Assembly (NCBI RefSeq): GCF_018919395.1
Contig: NZ_JAHLME010000001.1
Location: forward strand, 620,001-684,000
DNA: 64,000 nt
Source: Geomonas azotofigens
GTDB lineage: Bacteria; Desulfobacterota; Desulfuromonadia; Geobacterales; Geobacteraceae
Direction of reading: 5' to 3'
A program made the position numbers and the translations under genes. The notes below the pieces were generated by a model. The model was not told the origin of the DNA, did no database searches, and saw nothing but the letters and a program-made list of their open reading frames with translations. Positions 44,495-52,793 of the stretch are shown here, piece after piece. Position 1 is the first letter of the stretch; the number at the start of each line of letters is the position of its first letter.

Positions 44495-45001
44495 TTAGAG
44501 GATCTCCAGCAGCTCGATCTCGTAGGTGATGTCCTCGCCCGCCAGCGGGTGGTTGGCGTCGACCACGATGGCGGTCTCGTTCACCTCGACCACGACCACG
44601 TCGACCGGCTCGTCTTCGTCGCCGGTCAGCTCGAGCTCCATGCCGACTTCCGGGACGATGTCACCGGTGAGCTGCTCGCGGCTGATGGCGAACACCTCGT
44701 CCTCGTCGTACTCGCCGAAGGCGTCCTCGGCCGGGATCACGATGGTCTTCTTCTCGCCCGGCGCCATGCCGACCAGGGCCTCTTCGATCTGCGGGAAAAA
44801 GTCCTCGTTGCCGATGGTGATCTCCATCGGGCCGTGCTCACCGCAGCCGCAGTCGTCATCTTCGCAGCCGTCGTCGTTGCAGCCGCAGCCTTCATCTTCG
44901 CAGCAACCGGCATCGCCGATGGTGGTGTCGATGACGGTGCCGTCTTCCAGGGTGCCGGTGTAATTGATGCGTACTTTGTCGCCTTGCTTTGCAATTGCCA
45001 T
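44495..45001 (-). CDS. SlyD-like FKBP peptidyl-prolyl isomerase with Cys-rich insertion
   Basis: A 168-aa FKBP-type isomerase/chaperone. FKBP marks: VRINYTGTLEDGTVIDTT at residues 10-27, QIEEALVGMAPGEKKTIVIP near 72-91, and DANHPLAGEDITYEIELLEI at the end (the SlyD-type NHPLAG). Between them an insertion at about residues 30-57 carries seven Cys (33, 34, 39, 41, 46, 51, 53), Asp/Glu and one His. In E. coli SlyD the metal-binding Cys/His region is a C-terminal tail, so this internal placement is unusual and probably metal-binding. Cytoplasmic. A possible role in nickel or other metal delivery is inference. Confidence 0.9.
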   Translation of the reverse strand: MAIAKQGDKVRINYTGTLEDGTVIDTTIGDAGCCEDEGCGCNDDGCEDDDCGCGEHGPMEITIGNEDFFPQIEEALVGMAPGEKKTIVIPAEDAFGEYDEDEVFAISREQLTGDIVPEVGMELELTGDEDEPVDVVVVEVNETAIVVDANHPLAGEDITYEIELLEIL

Positions 45002-45166
45002 TTTTACTCAGTTCCTTCTTTGTGGTTGATTTACTAGCGCGTGGCTATGTCAGGGATGGTACGTGGGACGGCGCCCGCTAGTCCAGCAAAATCTCACGGG
45101 GACGCTTTTTTTCTGTTCCGCCCGCGTGATCCTGACCGGTCCGGCCCTAACGATGCACCCTTAACC

Positions 45167-45631
45167 TCAGGCTCTTTTGGAGAGTTTCTTCACCGTGAAG
45201 CTGTAGCACTGCAGGTAGGTGAGGACCGTGAGCAGGAAGCTGTAGATGATGATGCTGAGGATGAACGGGTCCGCCGGAGCGGCCAGCGCGAAGATGAAGT
45301 AGAAGCCCATGACCGAGATCTTGGTGACGTCCGCCCACCGTTTCTTCTTGGCGAATTCCTTGGCCTCCTCCGGGCTCTGCACTTTGCCGACCAGAGAGAA
45401 ATCGCGCTCGGCTTCCTTGGAGGCGAACTTGAAGATGGGGTAGAAGAACAGCAGCTGGATCACGAAGGCGTAGATCACCCCGTTCATGAAGCGGTATCCC
45501 CTGTTCACCTCATGCAGCCGCTGCTGGAAGTTGATCGCGGTGTAGATCAGGATGGCGATCAGCCCGAACTGCGCCACGGCAAAAATCTTGATGGTCTTGT
45601 TGATCTTCTTTAGGTCCAGGGTAGCCGCCAT
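45167..45631 (-). CDS. Small four-helix membrane protein of unknown function
   Basis: A 154-aa protein with hydrophobic helices at about residues 14-36, 50-70, 105-122 and 126-145 and a basic C-terminus (KKLSKRA). Charged loop EFAKKKRWADVTK faces one side. No family recognised. ATG 45631 has AAGGAG six bases upstream; the longer frame to 45670 does not. It stands alone between the slyD-like and yceH-like genes; the 45002-45166 spacer shows nothing. Confidence 0.7.
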   Translation of the reverse strand: MAATLDLKKINKTIKIFAVAQFGLIAILIYTAINFQQRLHEVNRGYRFMNGVIYAFVIQLLFFYPIFKFASKEAERDFSLVGKVQSPEEAKEFAKKKRWADVTKISVMGFYFIFALAAPADPFILSIIIYSFLLTVLTYLQCYSFTVKKLSKRA

Positions 45632-45863
45632 GTCATCTCCTTGGGTCAGGTCGCCTCGTTGCAGCGTCAACTGCGCAATACCATAACAAATAAAATAATG
45701 TTATACAACAGAAGAACTCTGGCCGCGCCGACTCCTCTTTTTGCATTGAACCCTGCCGGCGAATCTAGTAAGTTGGAGCGACTTCACCCTCGGGCATGGC
45801 ATAAAGCTGCCTGCCGGTTGTTCTATTGATGATCAGAAGCCCCCGCATAAAAGGAGCTTTCCC

Positions 45864-46511
45864 ATGGATGTGACCCTTAACGCCATCGAAGTTAGAGTGC
45901 TCGGTTCCCTGATAGAGAAGGAGCTGACCACACCTGAGTACTACCCCCTTTCCCTGAACGCGCTGGTGAACGCCTGCAACCAGAAATCGAACCGCGACCC
46001 GGTCACCAGCCTGGACGAGTCCCAGGTGACCGGCGCCCTCGACAGCCTGCGCTTCAAGCAGTTCGCCCTCCTTTCCGGTGCCGGCGGCAGGGTCTCGAAG
46101 TACCGTCACGCGCTGGTGGAGAAGTTCCGCTTTACCCCCGCCGAGCTCGCGCTTCTGTGCGAGTTGATGGTGCGCGGACCGCAGACCGTGGGGGAGCTGA
46201 GGACGCGCGGCGAGCGCATGCACGCCTTCGCCGACCTCTCCGAGGTGGAGGCGGTATTGCAGGACCTGATGGAGCGGACGCCTCCCTTGGTGACACGGCT
46301 GCCGGTCCAGCCGGGCCGGAAGGAGCCGCGCTACTGCCAGCTCTTCGCCGGCGAGCCGGACCTGTCAGAACTGGCGGCCGCATCGGAAGGAGCGAGGGGG
46401 GGCGCGGCCGGTGAGCGGATCGCGGAACTGGAGCAGGAGGTTGCCGCCTTGCGCGAGGAGGTGGCGGCCCTGCGCCAGACCATCGCCGATTTCAAGAAAT
46501 CTTTCGAATAG
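45864..46511 (+). CDS. YceH-family (DUF480) protein
   Basis: A 215-aa protein of the DUF480/YceH family: two winged-helix domains, with the conserved start LNAIEVRVLGSLIEKELTTP and LSLNALVNACNQKSNRDPV, and a second half beginning FTPAELALLCELMVRGPQT. A C-terminal coiled coil (about 180-215, IAELEQEVAALREEVAALRQ) follows. Function is unknown; DNA binding is suggested by the fold. AAGGAG precedes ATG 45864. A DUF2288 gene follows after 9 bases, so the two form an operon. Confidence 0.9.
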   Translation: MDVTLNAIEVRVLGSLIEKELTTPEYYPLSLNALVNACNQKSNRDPVTSLDESQVTGALDSLRFKQFALLSGAGGRVSKYRHALVEKFRFTPAELALLCELMVRGPQTVGELRTRGERMHAFADLSEVEAVLQDLMERTPPLVTRLPVQPGRKEPRYCQLFAGEPDLSELAAASEGARGGAAGERIAELEQEVAALREEVAALRQTIADFKKSFE

Positions 46512-46520
46512 GAGTAAGAG

Positions 46521-46817
46521 ATGACCGATACCAGGGAGGAACTGGCCACCAAGGTCGATATCGCCGACTGGCTTTCGCTTCGGGCGCACCTGGAGCGCGG
46601 CGGGGTGATCGTGGTGGACCCGCTGCTGGAATTGATCGAGGTGGGCACCGCGCTCGCGGCGGACGAGGTGCAGAAGGTGCAGCGCTGGCTTTCCACGGGG
46701 CTTTTGACCAAGCCGAGCCACGAACAGGTACAGACCTGGGATGCCGACAAGGGGAAGATCTTCAACTGCCTGATCATCTCCCCGTACGTTTTGATCCAGG
46801 AGCCGGTAAAGCCTTAA
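46521..46817 (+). CDS. DUF2288 protein
   Basis: A 98-aa soluble protein with the DUF2288 pattern: IADWLSLRAHLERGGVIVVD near residues 16-35, LLELIEVGTALAADEVQKVQ after it, and FNCLIISPYVLIQ at the C-terminus. Function unknown. AGGAG lies before ATG 46521. It is 9 bases downstream of the YceH-like gene and is followed by an intergenic repeat. Confidence 0.8.
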   Translation: MTDTREELATKVDIADWLSLRAHLERGGVIVVDPLLELIEVGTALAADEVQKVQRWLSTGLLTKPSHEQVQTWDADKGKIFNCLIISPYVLIQEPVKP

Positions 46818-46931
46818 CGCAAAGGCGCAGAGGCGCCAGGACGCAGAGAGAGACCTTTCGATAGGTCCCGCCGCTTTTGAATTTCCCGAGTTCCTGCTTT
46901 GCGCCTTCGCGGCTTGGCACCTTTGCGTTGA
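46814..46931. repeat. TTAACGCAAAGGCGCAGAGG inverted intergenic repeat
   Basis: Left arm at 46814-46850 and right arm at 46896-46930 (CTTTGCGCCTTCGCGGCTTG, then GCACCTTTGCG). Second copy of the family at 12293-12402. Here the element overlaps the DUF2288 stop codon by about four bases. Confidence 0.7.
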
Positions 46932-46963
46932 TAATCTTTGGTTGGAGCCTAAAAGGAGGCGAC

Positions 46964-47686
46964 ATGGAAAAGGAGTACGCCGAGGTGACCTGCGCGAGTT
47001 GCAGCGCGGTCTGGCAGAAGAAAGGGACCACCAACTGCTGGAGCGGGGACCCCGCCACGGCGCCGCCGCGGCCGAACAACTGCCCCGCCGACCGGCACAC
47101 CGAGGTGGTCAAGGAGTCGGCGGAGCTGCTGAAAGGGGAGAGCGAGGACGCCAAGATGGCGTTCGTGGCGGCCCGGGTGGAGGGGCTTTGCTACCAGCCC
47201 ATTCCCGGCAGCGACGCGGTCAACGCGCGCTGGACCCGGGTCGAGGACACCATCGCGTTCGCGAAACTCATGGGGTACCAGAGGATCGGCATCGCCACCT
47301 GCATAGGGCTCCTCGACGAATCCGAGCGGCTGGTCTCCATACTGAAGGCGCAGGGCTTCACCCCGTTAAGTGTCTGCTGCAAGGCAGGGAGCATCGACAA
47401 GAATGAATTGGGGCTGGCCGAGAGCGACAAGGTGCGGCCCGGCACCTTCGAACCCGCCTGCAACCCGATCGCCCAGGCCCAGATCTGCAACGATCTCGAT
47501 ACCGACATGAACATGATCGTCGGCCTGTGCGTCGGGCACGACATGCTCTTCAACAAGTATTCAAAGGCCCCGGTGACCACCCTGGTGGTGAAGGACCGCG
47601 TCACCGGCCACAACCCCGCCGCCGTCTTGTACGGCCAGAACTTCTACTACAAGCGGCTGCAGAAGGGGCCTATGGTCGTCGAGTAG
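46964..47686 (+). CDS. DUF1847 Cys-rich metal-binding protein
   Basis: A 240-aa soluble protein with the N-terminal Cys cluster of DUF1847 (VTCASCSAVWQKKG near 8-21, NCWSGD, NNCPAD) and later motifs ARWTRVEDTIAFAKLMGYQR near 87, IGIATCIGLLDESE and SVCCKAGSID. The family is thought to bind metal; no reaction is known. AAGGAGG precedes ATG 46964 by five bases. Its last 17 bases overlap the end of a small convergent gene. Stand-alone. Confidence 0.85.
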   Translation: MEKEYAEVTCASCSAVWQKKGTTNCWSGDPATAPPRPNNCPADRHTEVVKESAELLKGESEDAKMAFVAARVEGLCYQPIPGSDAVNARWTRVEDTIAFAKLMGYQRIGIATCIGLLDESERLVSILKAQGFTPLSVCCKAGSIDKNELGLAESDKVRPGTFEPACNPIAQAQICNDLDTDMNMIVGLCVGHDMLFNKYSKAPVTTLVVKDRVTGHNPAAVLYGQNFYYKRLQKGPMVVE

Positions 47687-47873
47687 CAGGGAAGGGGCGC
47701 AGCACCCACCTGTTCTCTTCGGCCACGAACACCGGCACCTCCCTCCGCCCGCAGGGGGGAGGTGCTATTGCGGTCGCACCTGCCGGGAGACTCCACGCGC
47801 CGGTCATGGCGTCGTCGGCGAAATCCTCACCGAGATAAAGGCCGTCTTCGGTATTGAAAAGATAGACTTTCAT
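47670..47873 (-). CDS. Small hypothetical protein (67 aa)
   Basis: A 67-residue protein beginning KVYLFNTEDGLYLGEDFADD and ending PVFVAEENRWVLRPFP. GGAGGACAAC precedes ATG 47873, a good ribosome site. Similar short sequences occur in phage tail-fibre-related genes (inference from pattern only). Its 3' end overlaps the DUF1847 gene by 17 bases on the opposite strand. Confidence 0.55.
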   Translation of the reverse strand: MKVYLFNTEDGLYLGEDFADDAMTGAWSLPAGATAIAPPPCGRREVPVFVAEENRWVLRPFPATRRP

Positions 47874-48097
47874 GTTGTCCTCCCCCCCCCTTTTTTCCTG
47901 ATTTCACCATAGCGCTTTGCCGATAAAGGCAGGATCAAAATGATGCCCGAAGAGGTCACGAAGTCGTCAAGACGGTCAACCTGTCATCTTGATACGTTCT
48001 TGACGGGGTTGCCGGCATCTTGATACCCCCTTGATGCGGTAAGCGCTAGCATGGTCCCAGAGCCGGAAAAGTACCCAACGGCAAGGGAGGAAAAACC

Positions 48098-50080
48098 ATG
48101 GGACAGGAACAGCCCGCGGCAAGGCAAAACCTGGTCAGGCGCCTGGCGGTTGCGGTCTTCGGAGCGCCTAAATATCTGAAGGATCCAAGCCTCTTCCACA
48201 AGATGTCCCTCATCCCGGTGCTCGCGTGGGTCGGCTTGGGCGCGGACGGGCTTTCCTCGTCCTCCTACGGCCCCGAGGAGGCCTTTCGCGCCCTGGGCAG
48301 CCACACCTACCTCGCCATCACGCTCGGCGCGTTCACCGCGCTCACCGTCTTCATCATCTCGTACGCCTACTCGCGCATCATCGAGCACTTCCCGCATGGC
48401 GGGGGGGGGTACATCGTGGCGACGCACATGCTCGGGGAAAACGCCGGGGTGGTTTCCGGCAGCGCTCTCCTGGTGGATTACGTCCTGACCATCACGGTGT
48501 CCATCGCCTCCTGCGTCGATGCGCTGTTCAGCTACATCCCGAAGCCCTACCACGCCTACAAGGTCGAGGTGGCCTGCGTCCTCGCCGTTTTGCTGATCGT
48601 CCTCAACATCAGGGGGGTGAAGGAGTCCATCGCCGTGATGGCTCCCATCTTCATGGTGTTCGTCGGGACGCACGTGCTCCTTCTCCTGGACGGCATCTTC
48701 ACCCATACCGACCGCTTCGCGCCGCTTGCCGCCGACTTCCACACCGGGCTCTCGCACGACCTGTCCAGCATCGGGATCTTCGGCATCATGATGCTCTTCC
48801 TGCGCGCCTATTCCCTGGGGGGCGGCACCTACACGGGGATCGAGGCGGTGTCCAACGGCCTGCAGATCATGCGCGAACCGCGGGTGCAGACCGGTAAAAG
48901 GACCATGATGTACATGGCCGGATCCCTCGCCTTCACCGCCGGCCTGCTCTTTCTTTGCTACACGCTGATCGGCATCAGGCCGGTGGAGGGGAAAACGCTG
49001 AACTCGGTGCTGGCGGACGCGCTCTTTGCCGACTGGCCGATGGGCGGAACCCTCGCCTTCATCACGATCTTCTCGGAAGGGGCCCTGCTGCTGGTCGCCG
49101 CCCAGGCCGGGTTCGTGGACGGCCCGCGGGTAATGTCCAACATGGCGGTCGATTCCTGGCTGCCGCACCGGTTCGCGGCCCTTTCCGTGCGCCTCACCAT
49201 GCGTAACGGCATCGTTCTCATGGGCGTGGCCTCGATCCTGCTGCTCATCTACACCGGCGGCAGCGTCTCCGCGCTGGTGGTTATGTACTCCATCAACGTC
49301 TTTCTCACCTTTTCGCTGTCGCAGCTCGGCATGTCGCGCTTCTACGTCAGGCGCAGACAGGAGGACCCGCAGTGGCTGCGGCACCTTTCGGTGCACCTGG
49401 TGGGGCTCGTGCTCTGCGCCACCATCCTGGTCATCACCACCGTCGAGAAGTTCACCGAGGGGGGATGGCTTACGCTGCTGATCACCTCGGTGGTGATCGG
49501 CATCTGTTACCTGATCAGGGGGCACTACCGCTCCGTGCGCAAGGGGATGGAGCAACTGGACGAGGCGCTGCTCGATTTCCCGACCACGGGCCCGGTCAAC
49601 GAAGCGGCCCCTTCCCGCAACGACCCCACCGCCATACAGCTCGTGTCGGCGTACTCCGGTTTCGGGGTGCACACGCTCCTGTCGATCCTCACCACCTTTC
49701 CCAAGACCTACAAGAACGTCATCTTCGTCTCGGTCGCCGTGATCGACTCGGGCTCCTTCAAGGGAGCCGAGGAACTGGAGGCGCTGGAGAGGTCGGTGCA
49801 GGAGGGGCTTGTCAAGTACGTGACGCTGGCCAGAAGGCTCGGCTTCGCCGCCGACTACCGGCTGGCCGTGGCGACCGACGTGGTGGAGAGCGTGGTCGGT
49901 ATCTGCAGGGAACTCGGCGAGGAGTATCCCCGCTCCACCGTATTCACGGGGCAGCTGACCTTCCGGCTGGAAAAGTTCTACCACCGGATGCTGCACAACG
50001 AGACCGCCTTCGCCATCCAGCGCCGCCTGCAGTGGGACGGCCTCACCACGGTGATCCTGCCGATACGGGTAAGCATCTGA
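48098..50080 (+). CDS. APC-superfamily permease, KimA-like potassium importer candidate
   Basis: A 660-aa protein: about twelve membrane helices (residues 35-465) and a cytoplasmic tail of about 150 residues. KimA/YdaO-like marks: GLGADGLSSSSYGPEEAF near residue 46, FPHGGGGYIVATHMLGENAG near 97, and ALLVDYVLTITVSIASCVDA near 125. B. subtilis KimA imports K+ with protons and is closed by c-di-AMP at its cytoplasmic part. The next two genes are a KdpD-like kinase and KdpE-like regulator, which supports a potassium role. GGGAGG precedes ATG 48098. Amino-acid transport is the alternative if the family call is wrong. Confidence 0.8.
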   Translation: MGQEQPAARQNLVRRLAVAVFGAPKYLKDPSLFHKMSLIPVLAWVGLGADGLSSSSYGPEEAFRALGSHTYLAITLGAFTALTVFIISYAYSRIIEHFPHGGGGYIVATHMLGENAGVVSGSALLVDYVLTITVSIASCVDALFSYIPKPYHAYKVEVACVLAVLLIVLNIRGVKESIAVMAPIFMVFVGTHVLLLLDGIFTHTDRFAPLAADFHTGLSHDLSSIGIFGIMMLFLRAYSLGGGTYTGIEAVSNGLQIMREPRVQTGKRTMMYMAGSLAFTAGLLFLCYTLIGIRPVEGKTLNSVLADALFADWPMGGTLAFITIFSEGALLLVAAQAGFVDGPRVMSNMAVDSWLPHRFAALSVRLTMRNGIVLMGVASILLLIYTGGSVSALVVMYSINVFLTFSLSQLGMSRFYVRRRQEDPQWLRHLSVHLVGLVLCATILVITTVEKFTEGGWLTLLITSVVIGICYLIRGHYRSVRKGMEQLDEALLDFPTTGPVNEAAPSRNDPTAIQLVSAYSGFGVHTLLSILTTFPKTYKNVIFVSVAVIDSGSFKGAEELEALERSVQEGLVKYVTLARRLGFAADYRLAVATDVVESVVGICRELGEEYPRSTVFTGQLTFRLEKFYHRMLHNETAFAIQRRLQWDGLTTVILPIRVSI

Positions 50081-50145
50081 GGGGACCGGCCCCGGTTTCC
50101 GGAAAAACCGCTTGTATGGTCGAGGACTTCTGCTAGATTCGAACT

Positions 50146-51717
50146 ATGAGCAAGAGCCATGAGGCATCCACATTAGAGACAGCCGTGCTGCGCAGCAGGC
50201 CCCACGCCGCCTGGTCAAGTGGAGTGGCCGGCTATGCAGCCTCGGCTGCACTGGTTGCGCTGGCGACGCTTTTGTGCGACCAGGCCCGACCGTATCTCTC
50301 CCCGGTCAACATGGTGATGGGGTACCTGCTGGTCGTCGTGCTGGCGGCGCTTTTCCTCGGGCGCCGGCCGGCGATGCTGAGTGCACTGCTGGGCGTACTC
50401 GCCTTCGACTTCTTTTTCGTGCCGCCCCGCCTCTCCTTCAGGATTGCGGACAAGGAATACCTGGTGACGTTCCTCGCGCTGTTCACGGTGGGGCTCGTGA
50501 TCAGTTCGCTGGTGGCCAAGGCGCGGGAAAGCCTCGATGCGCTCAGGGTGCGCGAACGGCAAACCGCGAGCCTGTACCGGTTGAGCCGCGACCTTGCCGC
50601 CGCGACCGACACGGCTTCCCTGGCAGCTGCGGCGGTGGCCAATCTCGAGGATTCCCTGGGTGGCCAGGTGGCGCTGATCCTGGGACAGGAGGGGGAGTTG
50701 GCGCCCGCTGCGGCGAGCCTCGGCTTCGTCATGGACGCGGGGACCTTGCAGGTGGCCGAGTGGTGCCTGCGCTCGCGCCGCCTGGCCGGGGGCGGCACCG
50801 ATTCCTACGGCAGCGACCGGTTGACCTACGTCCCGCTCAAGGCCCTGGCGGAGACCCACGGGGTGCTGGCCCTGAGGCTGGCAGAGCAAGCGGAACGCCT
50901 TGACGTGGAACTGCAGCGGCTGCTGGCCGCCTACGCCACCCAGATCGCCATGGCCCTGGAGCGGCTGCGTCTTTTGCGGCAGGCCCAGGAGACGCGCATC
51001 CTCAAGGAGCGGGAGAACCTCGAGCGCGCCCTGCTCAACTCGATCTCCCACGACCTGCGCACCCCGCTCACCGCCATAACCGGCGCACTGAGCGCGGTGC
51101 TGGAAGAGGGGGACAAGCTCACCAGCGCCTCTCGTGACGAGTTGCTGCAGACCGCACGCGAGGAGGCCGCGCGCCTGAACCGCTTCGTCGGGAACCTCCT
51201 GGACATGACCCGCCTGGAAGCGGGCGTGCTGCAACTGAAGAAGGAACCGTGCGACGTGCAGGACCTGATCGGGACGGCGCTGGCCACGGTGGAGCCGCGC
51301 CTGGCGGGGATCGCGGTATCGGTGCGGCTGGCTCCCGAGCTCCCCCTGGTCTCCCTGGACTTCGTGCTGATGCTCCAGGTCCTGGTGAACCTGCTCGACA
51401 ACGCCCTGAAGCACGCCGCGGCCGGCGGTGAACTGGAGATCGCCGCCCGGGTCGCGGGAGAGCGGCTGGAAATCGGCGTGGCCGACCGCGGTCCGGGAGT
51501 CCCCGAGGCGGACCTGCCGCATATCTTCGAGAAGTTCTACCGCACTCCGGTTCCCGAGGGGGTGGGGGGGACGGGGCTCGGGCTTTCCATCTGCCGGGGC
51601 ATCGTCGAGGCGCACGGCGGTACCATCCGAGCCGAGCACCGGGAAGGGAAGGGGTTGCGGATCGTGGTGGAGGTGCCGCTAGGTGTCGCGGCAGAAGGGA
51701 ATGTCGATGAAAGGTGA
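50146..51717 (+). CDS. KdpD-like sensor histidine kinase lacking the N-terminal KdpD/Usp region
   Basis: A 523-aa kinase. It starts with the four-helix DUF4118 membrane domain (about 25-120; MLSALLGVLAFDFFFVPPRL is a KdpD hallmark), then a GAF-like domain (about 140-275), HisKA (LLNSISHDLRTPLTAITG near residue 300, His the phospho-site) and HATPase (NLLDNALKHAAAGG, GVADRGPGVPEADL, GTGLGLSICRGIVEAHGG). Full KdpD (about 900 aa) has an N-terminal KdpD plus Usp region that is missing here, and no kdpFABC lies nearby. The regulator gene overlaps the 3' end. It likely controls the upstream KimA-like permease or distant genes. Confidence 0.88.
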   Translation: MSKSHEASTLETAVLRSRPHAAWSSGVAGYAASAALVALATLLCDQARPYLSPVNMVMGYLLVVVLAALFLGRRPAMLSALLGVLAFDFFFVPPRLSFRIADKEYLVTFLALFTVGLVISSLVAKARESLDALRVRERQTASLYRLSRDLAAATDTASLAAAAVANLEDSLGGQVALILGQEGELAPAAASLGFVMDAGTLQVAEWCLRSRRLAGGGTDSYGSDRLTYVPLKALAETHGVLALRLAEQAERLDVELQRLLAAYATQIAMALERLRLLRQAQETRILKERENLERALLNSISHDLRTPLTAITGALSAVLEEGDKLTSASRDELLQTAREEAARLNRFVGNLLDMTRLEAGVLQLKKEPCDVQDLIGTALATVEPRLAGIAVSVRLAPELPLVSLDFVLMLQVLVNLLDNALKHAAAGGELEIAARVAGERLEIGVADRGPGVPEADLPHIFEKFYRTPVPEGVGGTGLGLSICRGIVEAHGGTIRAEHREGKGLRIVVEVPLGVAAEGNVDER

Positions 51718-52411
51718 AGAACAAAAGACCAACCTGCCGCGGGTGCTGGTGATCGACGACGAGGTGGCTATCCAGCGTTTCCTGAAGACGGCGCTCGACA
51801 CCGGCGATTACTCGGTCCATCTCGCCGACAACGCGCATGCCGGGCTGGCAGCGGCGGTGGCGGCGCGCCCCGACGTCATCCTCCTGGACCTGGGGCTACC
51901 CGACCTGGACGGCATCGAGGTGATCCGGCGCGTGCGCGAGTGGTCCCAGGTCCCCATCATCGTCATCTCGGTGCGCGAGCGCGAGGACGAGAAGGTGCGG
52001 GCGCTCGACGCCGGGGCCGATGACTATCTCACCAAGCCCTTCGGCATCGGAGAACTCCTGGCCCGGATCAAGGTGGCGCTGCGGCGTTCGCTGCAGCAGG
52101 CGCCGGAGCCGGTGTTCCAGGCTGGCGAACTCCGGGTCGACCTGCCTCACCGCCGGGTGACCGTGCGCGGGGAAGAGGTGCAGCTCACCCCGACGGAATA
52201 CGAACTGCTGCGGCTGCTGGTGACCCATGCCGGCAAGGTGCTGACCCACAGCCAGATCCTGAGGCAGATCTGGGGCGTCGCCTATCTGGAGCAGCCCCAT
52301 GTCCTGCGGGTCAACATCAGCAACCTCAGGCGCAAGATCGAATCCGATGCCTCGCGCCCGCGTTACATCGTGACCGAGGCGGGGGTGGGGTACCGGCTCA
52401 CATCGGAGTAG
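51707..52411 (+). CDS. KdpE-like OmpR-family response regulator
   Basis: A 234-aa two-domain regulator. Receiver: VLVIDDEVAIQRFLKTAL (acidic pair), phospho-Asp in VILLDLGLPDLDGIEVI near residue 58, Lys in DDYLTKPFGIGELLARI near 107. Winged-helix DNA-binding domain: VQLTPTEYELLRLLVTHAGK near 160 and GVGYRLTSE at the end. KdpE-type in sequence and in pairing with the KdpD-like kinase, whose last 11 bases it overlaps. I chose ATG 51707 because AAGGGA lies six bases upstream; ATG 51701 and GTG 51683 are in frame. Confidence 0.9.
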   Translation: MKGEEQKTNLPRVLVIDDEVAIQRFLKTALDTGDYSVHLADNAHAGLAAAVAARPDVILLDLGLPDLDGIEVIRRVREWSQVPIIVISVREREDEKVRALDAGADDYLTKPFGIGELLARIKVALRRSLQQAPEPVFQAGELRVDLPHRRVTVRGEEVQLTPTEYELLRLLVTHAGKVLTHSQILRQIWGVAYLEQPHVLRVNISNLRRKIESDASRPRYIVTEAGVGYRLTSE

Positions 52412-52793
52412 TTCGCCTCATGTACAGGAGGAGCCCGGCGTCCTCATTATTTTTGACAGCACCGTGCCCGGCGCGGGGGGGGGTGGTGACGAAATTTTGA
52501 CTTGTCCCTGGAATCCCCTGCCGCCGCTAAATTCCGCTCCGGCAGCATAAACTTTTTTATCCTCACTTTTTCGGCTACTCTCCCCTTCTCCTCTATTTGT
52601 AATGTATCGGTTTTGCATGACTTTTTCGTCCTGGGTCGGGGTGCGCCCGCAGCACCGGTGCCGCGGGTAAGGCGGTGGCTGACATGAGCGGGCGAAAAAA
52701 CGGCACGCATGATGAAAAGGCGGTTCCCCTATCGGCCGCAGTAAAAAAAACCGGCAAGAACGCCGGAACAAAAAACCAGAAGGGGGAAACACC

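Noticed and set aside
47984..49996. Long open frame (670 codons) on the minus strand opposite the KimA-like permease
   Set aside because: High-GC shadow frame. Composition is unnaturally rich in His, Arg, Asp and Gly, and the opposite strand encodes a clear transporter.
52412..52793. Sigma-28 promoter before flagellin (CTAAATTCC ... GCAGCATAAA)
   Set aside because: The spacing between the two parts is about five bases too short for the TAAA-N15-GCCGATAA consensus.
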